A stretch of 64,000 nucleotides of DNA. Origin: Gonatopus flavifemur. Taxonomy: Eukaryota; Arthropoda; Insecta; Hymenoptera; Dryinidae. The DNA lies in assembly GCA_018340375.1 (NCBI GenBank), contig JAFFJZ010000004.1, positions 28,432,001 through 28,496,000 on the forward strand, given 5' to 3'. Below are positions 53,760 to 62,742 of the stretch, in pieces. The translations under genes and the position numbers were made by a program. The notes beneath the pieces are model-generated. The model made no database searches and was not told the DNA's origin. It worked only from the letters and a program-made list of their open reading frames with translations. Numbering within the stretch: position 1 is the stretch's first letter; the number at the start of each line of letters is the position of its first letter.

Positions 53760-54390
53760 TTGGAAAAAATGATTAAAATGGATGGATTTGGATAGGACTT
53801 CGATCCGAATTTAAACATTTTCTATACATATCAATCCGGTTTTGTCCTGTAGTGAGACAAGTGATCTATAAGTATCCAGTTCTGTCCATGCAGAGAGAAC
53901 TTCTATCAGTTTTAATGCGGAACTGGGGGATTTTTGGAAGCTTCCAATCCGTTTGCATCCTTTTCCAATCCAGAAGCGTTACCGATCCGTTTTTGTCCAT
54001 CAAGAAAATAGAATGATCATCCATGATGATCTGAGCTACAATATCTATTCGTTCCTGTCCAGAGAACGGATGGACTTCCTATACGAACGAATCACATTAC
54101 ATTTTTGAGATGTGAATTTGTTTTTGAATCTATTTTCATCCGTGAAGAGAGATGAGAATCCTATCCGATTGAATCCGAATTCAGAGCCTTGTCCAATTCC
54201 ATCCGTTGGACGTATGAACTTTCAATCAGAATGAATGAGGATTTTTCTTGACATCATGTCAGTGCGCTCAATCCAATTTGATCCAGACTTTCGGATAGAG
54301 ACTTGATTCGAATGTATCCGACCAATGACCTGTATCTGTTTCCATCGAAGAAATGTGTCAAATTTGAATCCGTCTGAATCCAAAATTACA
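53760..54390. repeat. degenerate tandem repeat, TCCGTTTTTGTCCAT motif
   Basis: Several diverged units share ATCCGKTTTTGTCCWT followed by AGAGA and GAT (for example 53840, 53870, 53985, 54040, 54125, 54330), roughly 45-90 bp apart and partly inverted. Non-coding minisatellite-like array. Confidence 0.5.
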
Positions 54391-55239
54391 CGTAGAAAAG
54401 TGCCTCCTTGGAAAAAGTATAGTTCACTATTATATGTAGTAAAAAGTATCTTTAATATGTTTTCAATAGAATGAACTATGTAATTCATTGATCATGCGAT
54501 GTGAAATATTGAAGAACGTAACGTCACGTAGTATCCTTATGAATCACTATGAGAATTTTGAATTTCTTTAATTTTCATCACTGAATTTGAATTTTTATGC
54601 GCTACAAATCAGTATGCGACGTAATAAAGTTTCCCATATCACATATCGGGGGCGGCCCTGCTACGTATGTGAGCGAACTTTACTATTTTTTCAAGATCTC
54701 TTTCCTCTGTGTATGCTGTCGCGGAATTATAGTTCCGAATCCATTTTTTAATGTATCATTTTTGTTCATCCTGGAGGAAGAGGCAAGCTTCATTTAGACC
54801 GATTAGATGAAAACTGATATCTTGTCATTCCGAAGTGACTTATCCTGAAATTTTATATCAAAACATTTTATGTGCCAAAATTTCAATTCAAAATTTCGAC
54901 CTATCAAATTTAGAAATCTCGAGATACAAAATTTCAAGATATTAAACCTTTGGGACATTGAGATATTACCCTGAAAATATCTATTCCGGATGACGCAAGA
55001 TATATGAGGTCCGTTTGTTCTAATATGCTCTAAGTTGTTCCACCTTGTGCCAAACCAATCATTCTTATAACTGAAATCAGTGAATAAAAAATATTTCAGG
55101 GATCAGGATTAAATCCGAGCGGCAATATAACTCCCGAATCGCTGGCGATCAAAACACGTATCGATCGTAAGAAGAACTTTCGGTCGATGAGTAAAAGGTT
55201 TCTGGCTCTTTAAGTATTCGATACCTGCGGGATGAGGAT
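54391..55239. other. unassigned sequence
   Basis: AT-rich. Around 54890-54970 there are short ATTTCRA.ATCTCGAGATA-type inverted strings. No gene. Confidence 0.4.
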
Positions 55240-55560
55240 TTGCGAAGAGTGCTGTATGTTTGCTCGTATGTAGAGCTAATCATATAAAGAGCCGGTTACC
55301 TGAATTCTCACAAAGGATCGCTCTTTCTGCGATCTGAATGTGTGAGGATTCATACCTGCTGGATACTCCAAAGAGCGATCCCTCGAAGAGCGAGGACACT
55401 TGAGATCCCAAGCGAGCAACTCTTTTGAGGAGTTGAACCTCTGGGCTCTCGCATACTTTAACTCCTTGAGCGATCGAATCGTAGAAAGAGCGAAGGATTC
55501 GATCAAGGAGTTGAACTCCTGATCGAAAAGGAGTTTTACTCGTGTCAGAGAATAGTCCAT
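55240..55560. repeat. GC-richer block with AAGAGCGA repeats
   Basis: AAGAGCGA/AGAGCGATC recurs (55340-55490), and inverted pairs such as GATCAAGGAGTTGAACTCC and GAGGAGTTGAACCTC occur. A 94-residue minus-strand frame spans it but looks like repeat translation. Family unknown. Confidence 0.4.
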
Positions 55561-56510
55561 CAGCTGAATATGAGAGTGCGTATGGAAATTATGTCCGTGG
55601 GTTCTGTGAATGGGAGTCTGAATTTTTTTGGTCGTAGAATCCGAATTTGAAACTATTGTTGGAAGATTCGTGATCTGTGTTTTGTTATAAACAATTGAAT
55701 TGTTTATAACCCATCGACGGTCAAACTATTGTTTTTATCGGAAAATTGTTCAGACGACAATTATTCATTTCTCATCGGAGAATACACTTGATCTGAACTA
55801 TTTTTCCGATTTCTCGATTGTTTATTCGAATGCATTTTTTAAATAAATAATTAGGTCGCCGGAACTGGATCTTTCAACGGCGGTTTGAGTGTAGTTGGTC
55901 GTTAAAAACGAATCCCGGCACAATGGAAAAAACTGCCTTTCAGATGATTTTCAAGGGCCCCATCCAACCCCCCCCCCCCTTGTCTCATTTTCATTCATGA
56001 GATAAGTGCATAATTCAAACAGAAAATCCCGCACTCTTCGATAATCTGTGATTCGAATTACAGCTTTTCATTTGAAACATGCTAATTGAGTTCCAAATCG
56101 CATAAACACTGAACTGGAGGTCACATTGAATAGGATGCTCTCAGAGCAAATTAAGTGAGATCACTTTCGTTGTACTGTGGATGTAAATTATGAGATAAAA
56201 AATTAACAAATCCCTGTTAGAACATAGGTCAGTTACATACCAATGATATAACGAGCGCATTCAAATGTTCACTTCAAACACGTACCAGTTACATCATATA
56301 GCTTTATACATAGTTTCTATATCACAGGTATATCAAGTTCATATGCTGTAACTGCTCCCTGTTCAAAGCGCACATTTGAATGCTTTTCTTATATCATTGG
56401 TATATACAAGGATGTTACATTGTTGGTATGTTCGGTTCTAATAGGGATTGTGACGAAATCGTTTTTTTTCGTTAATTATAAACATGTTACACTTATGCTT
56501 CACACATAAA
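55561..56510. other. unassigned sequence
   Basis: Includes GTTATAAACAATTGAATTGTTTATAAC (55686 onward), a short palindrome reminiscent of the satellite motifs elsewhere, and a C-run at about 55968. No gene. Confidence 0.4.
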
Positions 56511-56514
56511 TATA

Positions 56515-57105
56515 ATGATCAATATTCATATTCATGTGAATATCTTGCATTCTATGTAATATTCTATAATGTCCGATGTGCATATTCTATGTAATACACA
56601 ACGTGCATGTTCTATGCAATATTCAATATACATATTTGTATTCAATATGCATATTCATACATGAATATTCTACATAATGTTCAATGTACATATTCATGCA
56701 TAAATATTCTATAATATTCTATATACATGTTCACACGTGAATATTTTACAAAATATTCAATGTGCATATTCATGCATACATATTCATACGTGAGTGTTCT
56801 ATATGGTATTCAATGTACATATTCGTACATGAATATTCTATGAGATATTCGATGTGCATATTCATGCATAGATATTCTATGATATTCCATATACATGTTC
56901 ATACGTAAGTATTGCATATAGTAATCAATATACACGTTCGTACATGAATATTCTACGTAATATTCAATGTACATATTCATACGTGAATATTCTATATAGT
57001 ATTCCATATACATATTCGTACACGAATATTCTACATAATATTCAATGTACATATTCACGCATAAATATTCTATATACATATTCATATTCAATATATATAT
57101 ATATA
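56515..57105. repeat. diverged minisatellite, about 60-bp unit
   Basis: Repeated ATTCAATGTACATATTCATRCRTGAATATTCTAYATARTATT strings cover the block and end in an (AT) run near 57100. Open frames on both strands are repeat translations (NMYIEYYVEYSCTN and similar). Confidence 0.85.
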
Positions 57106-57421
57106 TTATACGTTCTCGTTCCTTTTAAATGCATTGAACATACTTTCCAGCAAACGAATAAATTAAATAACACATTTTACTATATAAGAATAATTGGTAC
57201 TCATTTGCTATTAAAGAATGTTCAATCGTGAAATTCATTTCACGTATTCTAGACTGTAGTGCGAACTTTCACCCAAACTTCACGCGATAGATAAGACATC
57301 GTCGAGTGAACACCATGTACTTGTGATGCGTCATAAGGACAGTTCATGGATTCATCATCGATAGATCAAAGTACATTTTTCTAATCTACAAAAACAAGTC
57401 CACCATGATGGATTTTCATGG

Positions 57422-57456
57422 TATAAAAACCCATGCATTGGGCCCAAAAGTCAGTC
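57422..57456 (+). promoter_or_regulatory. core promoter: TATA box and TCAGTC initiator
   Basis: TATAAAAA at 57422-57429 is followed 31 nt later by TCAGTC (A at 57453), the canonical arthropod initiator at the canonical distance. This predicts the RNA start and so the U3/R boundary of the LTR. Confidence 0.75.
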
Positions 57457-57514
57457 TCCGCTCCAGTTTTCACCTCGCGCTCAACGTTCTTCTTACAAAA
57501 TTTCAAAGTGTTCA

Positions 57515-57775
57515 AGTTAAATTCTTTTCAAAGTGTTAGATATATTTTGTATTTCATTTCAAAGTGTTAGAAATATTTTGTATTTCATTTCAAAGTGTTA
57601 GAAATATTTTGTATTTCATTTCAAAGTGTTAGAAATATTTTGTATTTCTTTTCAAAGTGTTAGAAATATTTTGTATTTCTTTCCAAAGTGTTAGAAATAT
57701 TTTGTGTTTCTTTTCAAAAGTGTTAGAAATATTTTGTACTTCTTTTTCAAGGTGTTTCAAATATTTTGTGTTTCT
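57515..57775 (+). repeat. minisatellite in the element leader, ~32-bp unit, about 8 copies
   Basis: Units read TTTCAAAGTGTTAGAAATATTTTGTATTTC with small differences. The last units are longer and more diverged. It starts about 60 nt after the predicted transcription start. Confidence 0.9.
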
Positions 57776-57954
57776 TCCAAGGATTATTGTGCCATATTTT
57801 GGATTTTCTCTTTGTAAGTGAAAATTTGACTGAGTGAAGAAATCGTAATAATTCCATTTCAATTTGTGTATTGAGCAACTTTGTTTCATCTCATATTCGA
57901 ATACATTGTCTTCTAAAATTCAACCCCATAGTGACGAAAATTGACTACTTGGAA

Positions 57955-58175
57955 AAATCTAGTTGGCTAGAATTTCTCAGATGTCAATTGAGTCTATCAC
58001 CAATTAATTGTGTGGGAAATTCAGTTGGCTGGAGTCTCACATATTAATTGGTAATTCCAAATTTAACTCACTTACGATTATTCGTGGAAATTCAGTTGGC
58101 TGGAATCACACGAGTAATTGTTTGAATGTCAAAAATTGGTAGTTGTGGGAAATTCAGTTGGCTGGAATCTCGCAA
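57955..58175 (+). repeat. four hairpins with a shared AGTTGGCTG loop
   Basis: GGAAATTC-AGTTGGCTG-GAATC-type strings start near 57955, 58012, 58082 and 58143. The loop is almost invariant (AGTTGGCTA in copy 1). The flanks pair as ATTC/GAAT plus an outer GTG/CAC or similar that differs between copies while staying partly complementary. They lie in the predicted RNA leader upstream of the first small ORF. Confidence 0.65.
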
Positions 58176-58245
58176 CTGTTAATTAGAGACTATAACAGTT
58201 AAAGTAATACCAAACAAGACCATGTATGTATTCTAGTAATGGAAT

Positions 58246-58593
58246 ATGAATGAATTAAAAACTGAAATTGAGCTTTTAAAAGATCGTATCAAGATCCGAG
58301 AAACAAAGTTGCTTCGAAATAATTTAGATTCTAAAATAGCTTATAAAATCTGGTGTGGTTTAAGGAAGGAAAGGAAGAAATTAGAATCTTGTGAACAATC
58401 TTACAAAGTATTGGAAAAGAGACAAATAAATAGATGTCGTATTTGTAAATTAACCAAGGTAGAATTTTACAAATGCAAACGTTGTGTAGATTTATTGGAA
58501 AAATACACTCAATTCCACAGTGACGAGTTAGAGCAAATGAATTTAACACGTAAGGAATTGGTGCACATTCATATGAATAAATCATTGTTCTAA
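58246..58593 (+). CDS. small zinc-motif ORF 1 in the LTR/leader
   Basis: 115 residues (MNELKTEIELLKDRI...). The N-terminal ~70 residues look like a charged helix or coiled coil. A CX2CX9CX2C motif follows (CRICKLTKVEFYKCKRC, residues about 66-82), then LLEKYTQFHSDELEQMNLTR. It aligns with ORF 2 downstream over the motif and the following ~30 residues, so the two are paralogues. It sits between the predicted start of transcription and the primer-binding site. I know no family for it. The motif suggests zinc and RNA, DNA or protein binding, but the function is unknown. A 4-codon upstream ORF (ATGGAATATGAATGA) overlaps its start. Confidence 0.65.
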   Translation: MNELKTEIELLKDRIKIRETKLLRNNLDSKIAYKIWCGLRKERKKLESCEQSYKVLEKRQINRCRICKLTKVEFYKCKRCVDLLEKYTQFHSDELEQMNLTRKELVHIHMNKSLF

Positions 58594-58639
58594 TTCTATT
58601 CTTCCTCACCTTCTTTTCATATATTTATATTTTCTCTCG

Positions 58640-59035
58640 ATGTTGGATCTAGAGATATTCAAGAGACTTATTTTCGTGAATGAAAAGATTAAATTGATTA
58701 ACAAATCAATAGAAAAGAATAAGTCTAATAATAAGGTTTCGAAGCGACTCCTCGAATCTTTGGAAAGGAATACCTCTCGATCCAATCGACTCCAGATATA
58801 TATATTAAAGAAAATACAAAAATTAGAAGAATATCAGGCTAGATTAATCAAGAAATTCTATCACATCGATAAATGCAATAGTTGTCGAATCAGTAATAAG
58901 GAGTTTTTTGATTGCATAAATTGTATTTCATTACTAGGTAAATATACTGAAATCTCAGACTCTGATCTGAAATTGTTGAGTTTGACGGAAAACGAACGAT
59001 CTTATATCGATTTATTCAAATGTCTTTCTGAATAA
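58640..59035 (+). CDS. small zinc-motif ORF 2, paralogue of ORF 1
   Basis: 131 residues (MLDLEIFKRLIFVNEKIKLI...). A basic helical N-terminal part is followed by CNSCRISNKEFFDCINC (CX2CX9CX2C, residues about 79-95) and LLGKYTEISDSDLKLLSLTE, matching ORF 1 in spacing and wording (LLxKYT, S/D-x-L, xxNLT/SLT). The spacing to ORF 1 is 46 bp, same strand, different frame. Its stop codon overlaps the AATAAA poly(A) signal at 59031. Keeping an open frame in two diverged copies suggests selection. Function unknown. Confidence 0.65.
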   Translation: MLDLEIFKRLIFVNEKIKLINKSIEKNKSNNKVSKRLLESLERNTSRSNRLQIYILKKIQKLEEYQARLIKKFYHIDKCNSCRISNKEFFDCINCISLLGKYTEISDSDLKLLSLTENERSYIDLFKCLSE

Positions 59036-59036
59036 A
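59031..59036 (+). promoter_or_regulatory. poly(A) signal AATAAA
   Basis: AATAAA, then a T/G-rich tract (TTGTTTTTATTGTAATTCACTGTCG) about 10-25 nt downstream. With the initiator at 57453 it would define an R region of roughly 1.6 kb, far longer than usual. Confidence 0.55.
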
Positions 59037-59232
59037 ATTGTTTTTATTGTAATTCACTGTCGTTATTTCAACTTTCCTTTTTCAACTGTTCTGTTTCTCC
59101 CCATCCTTGTCCATGACGTAAAATAGGGGAACTTATATTTTTAGGTATTGATATTTCATATTAATCCCTTCCATATGTCATTGAAAGAAATATTCTTCGA
59201 ATATCTCTGGACGTGACATAGGGTAAAATTTT

Positions 59233-59250
59233 TGGCGCAGTCGGTAGGAC
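59233..59250 (+). promoter_or_regulatory. primer-binding site, tRNA-Ser type
   Basis: TGGCGCAGTCGGTAGGAC is complementary to the 3' end of an insect serine tRNA (…CCTACCGACTGCG plus CCA), as I recall it, and is the type used by 17.6/297-like elements. It marks the end of the 5' LTR just upstream. Confidence 0.8.
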
Positions 59251-60937
59251 GAACAAACAGAACATTGGAAAAGTAGAGTTGCATACTATTTTTCTCCTTT
59301 TTATTTTTGAACTCAAATAACACACTTTCCATATGAAACTTTCGAATCAATATAATTCGAGAAACAAACTGAAGGTGAATGTTCAAAACTCATTCCGATT
59401 CCCAATCATCCAACTAAATGAAACTTCTGAAACAGACCAAATCATTTGAATAATTAATCAAACGAATTAAACTACATCCAAGTCATCTTTTGGGAATTCA
59501 AGTCACGGTTACAGACAAAGTTAAAGACGCATTCTACGGTACAACTATAAAAAAGGAAGTGTACAACCAAAGTCACGGTCTCAAACAAAGTCAAAAAACG
59601 CATTCATGATTTCCCAATAAATCAAAAATAATCGAGATCAACCAAATAAATGAAAGTCAAAATATTCTTTCATGAGTAATTGAATTCAAATTTGAACAAT
59701 TAAATCGAGACAAATTAAACTTTGAGCAAATAAAATAATTTGAGCAATTTTGAAAATCTTCGCGTAACTTTGAGAAATTTTGAATAACCCTAAACAGTTA
59801 AACCAAAACAAGTGAATTGGTGAGTAAAAAAAATCAGATGGTTTTTTTTCTGAACAATGAAATTCCGAGCAAGTCTAGGTATATTAAATAAAATCAAAAA
59901 TCTCTGAACAATCAAACCAAAGAAAATCAAAGTTCAACCTATTGAAACAAACCAAATCAAGTATTCAAGCATCAAATTGAATTCTGAGCAATTTCAAACA
60001 AATTCAATCAATTTTCGGGTCGAATCGAACCTCGCTCAAATTTTGAATAATTTTGCATCATCCTGAATAATTCCCAACAATCTTTATAACTTCGAGCAAA
60101 TTCGAATATCCTTGAGCAATTCTGAGCATTTTGGACAAATTTGAGCAATCTTGATAATTCTCAGGAACATTAAATAATTGAATTTTTCGAGTAATTCTGA
60201 GGACTTTGAATAATTTTCAGCAACTTTGAATGATTTTGAACAATCTGAGCTATTTCGAGTAATTTTCAGTAATTCTGAATAATTTTCAGCAACTACCAAT
60301 AATTCTGAGCAATTCGAGCTATTTCGAGTAGTATTGAGTAATTTTGTTCAGTTTAATGGAACTTTGAGCAATTGATTCAAATAAATGAATTGAAAATCGA
60401 GCATTCGTCTTTCAACCAAACAAAATAAAATCAAACAATCGTTTTCTAGCAAATCTTCAACAATAATTTTTTCTTGAGTAGCTAAGTATCGAGCATTCGT
60501 CTTCCAAGTAAATAAAAATAAAATCGAGCAAATTTTCAGCAATCATTTTTCGAGCAACTGAGTATCGAGCATTCGTCTTCCAAGTAAACAAAAATAAAAT
60601 CGAGCAATTATTTTCGAGCAATTATTACTCTTTAGCGTTCGAGTATTGAGCAATCGTTCTCTCAAGATTTAAATCTGAACAAATGATCTCAAATAATCAA
60701 ATATGAGCAATTATTCTTTCACCAGGAATTGAGCAATTATATTCGAACAATTGAAAATCAAACAATAATTTTTTTTTTTTGGGATAATCAAAAATCGAGC
60801 AACTATCTTCTTAACAGGAATATCCTAACGATTCAAATTGAGCAACTTATTAATGTTGAACAGCTGAACCCAAGTCAACAATTGATTTTCGGAGAATTAT
60901 TTCAAATTTTAACACCTTAGAAAGAAATGAATTTTAA
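59251..60937 (+). repeat. long untranslated leader with GAGCAATTTTGA-type repeats
   Basis: About 1.7 kb between the primer-binding site and gag. A ~70-bp block with AAGTCACGGT..AAACAAAGT is present twice (59500-59610). From ~59690 to 60880 degenerate copies of TTTGAGCAATTTTGA/TCGAGCAATT recur every 10-40 nt. Small frames inside are not credible. Confidence 0.75.
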
Positions 60938-62742
60938 ATGTCTGGACCCACTCTACGAAGCCAAACTAAAAATTTGAACGAAGAAGACAAATTACAAGTC
61001 TTATTCCCAGGAACTTCGCAGAATAATACAGAACCCATAGATCCCTTTAAACCGAGAAATAAATTGCAACATTCACCCAAAAAATCAGAAAACCAAAATC
61101 AAAATCTAAGCGATAACCCACAACCAAATATTGTAAAAAACTTTGTTGAAATTCCTGGTTCTTCTCGAGTAGCACGTGAATTAAATTTTTCTACTGAATC
61201 ATTAGAACAAACAAGTAATTTGTTTCCATATAACGATTCACCTCAATTAAATTGCACCCCCGTTAACACAAATCTAATTGATTTAAAGGGAAACAACCTA
61301 TTAGAACTACTGGAAATCTCAAGCGATTTGCAATTTTCCCTTCAATCAAGATTAGAGAATAATACCAACAATATGGCCAATCCGCCGGTATACATAAGGT
61401 TGCATGAAGCCGTTTCTTTGATACCAACATATTCTGGTGGCCCAGAAAGCAGTAGTTATCAAGAGTTCGCAGCAGCCTGCACGGATGCGAAAAATTTGAT
61501 AAACCCTGAATCTGAAAAACACTTGACAACTCTGATAAGATCTAAATTACGTGATGGAGCATTACAAACTGCCAGAACTGCCAATCCTGACACAATTGAC
61601 GAATTATTACTAGTATTAAAGGGAATATATGCAACTCGTCAATCTAGTATTGAATTGATAGGAAAGTTATCTCAATTATATCAAAGGACCGACGAAAATG
61701 TAGCGACATTTTTCAATAGGGTTAGGAGTTTGGGATCACAAATTATCGAAGCTCACAAAAACGAGAATCAAAATCAAATTTCTCATGCAAAGAAAACCGA
61801 GATCGAATCAGCGTGTTGTAAGGCATTTATCAGAGGATTGGATTCAGAAATTAGTCTCCGAATAAATGAAAAACTGACTTAAATAAGGCTGGACCAGAAG
61901 CCATTGATTTGGAGAATGAAACCTCTACTCAAAAGGCCTTAAGAAGTTTAGCTTTGAGCGAATCAAAATGTGTCATCTGTAAAAAAGGGGATCACGAAGC
62001 ACTGAATTGTCCGGTAATTGTAAAAGGGAATAAATCAGATCCCAATAGTATCTCATCAAGCCACAAAAACGAAATCAGATGTCAACTATGTCACAAAACT
62101 GGGCACCATGCGAAAATATGTAGAAATCTAAATGACAGATCAAATTCCTTCACTCGTAGCAAAGAAATTTGTCAAATTTGCAAGAAAATAGGGCATATGG
62201 CCGATGAATGCAGATTTTATTCTTCTATTAAAACTGCACAAGTAATCAAAAAGTGCCAAATATGTGGAATGATGAACCACGAGGCAAAAGACTGTAGGAT
62301 AAACAAACCATGTCCAAAATGTGGAAATACGGGACATTTAGCAGTCAATTGCAAATTGTCCGCTCGATTTTTCAATAACCTTAGAACCACGAATCAATAT
62401 CAGAATAATTATCGTCCGAATACGAATTATTCGAATATTCAATGCCGATATTGCAGAAATTTCGGACATACCATAAATAACTGCCGTAAATATCAATACC
62501 AGAACCAGAATATACAATCCAGTTATAATGAACGACGTCAAACCAGTTTTCAAAATCAAAACGCGTACCGTAATCCAAATGATAGATTCACAAATGGAAC
62601 CCAAATGCGTGGGTCAAACTCGAACCAACAAACTCCGGGAAACTCACGGAGCCTCCCTACACGGGAGGCGAGCAATTCGAGCCACAATCGAGTAACAGTG
62701 ATTCAAGACGAACCAGAGATAGTACCACAAGTGTCAAATTAA
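60938..62742 (+). CDS. gag: gag polyprotein (capsid plus six CCHC knuckles), one frameshift
   Basis: It starts MSGPTLRSQTKNLNEEDK, a polar matrix-like region. A capsid-like helical region follows (about residues 150-310: AVSLIPTYSGGPESSSYQEF, YATRQSSIELIGKLSQLYQR, RVRSLGSQI). The frame ends at TAA 61880, but gag clearly continues in the -1 frame from 61870 (NKAGPEAIDLENETSTQKAL). The nucleocapsid then has six CX2CX4HX4C knuckles: CVICKKGDHEALNC, CQLCHKTGHHAKIC, CQICKKIGHMADEC, CQICGMMNHEAKDC, CPKCGNTGHLAVNC and CRYCRNFGHTINNC. An Asn/Gln-rich tail ends at TAA 62740. The break at ~61880 has no slippery site in the right phase and is probably a one-base loss. Gag assembles the particle and packages RNA. 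Confidence 0.85.
62637..62669 (+). promoter_or_regulatory. programmed -1 ribosomal frameshift signal (gag to pol)
   Basis: GGGAAAC at 62637-62643 lies in the exact phase required in the gag frame (G GGA AAC). A 7-nt spacer follows, then a perfect hairpin GCCTCCC-TACAC-GGGAGGC (62651-62669). Slipping back one base enters the pol frame, which is open from 62586 to the window end. Confidence 0.88.

Noticed and set aside
56810..57231. Open frames of 93-95 residues on both strands with repeated MYIEYY/NILYSIPY peptides
   Set aside because: They are translations of the ~60-bp minisatellite. Open frames on both strands and simple repeats argue against genes.
60084..60299. 71-residue minus-strand frame with ENYSELLK repeats
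   Set aside because: It is the translation of the GAGCAATTTTGA-type leader repeats of the gypsy element.
61860..61890. A second programmed -1 frameshift within gag
   Set aside because: The A-run near 61870 is not in the X XXY YYZ phase of the capsid frame, and no strong hairpin follows.
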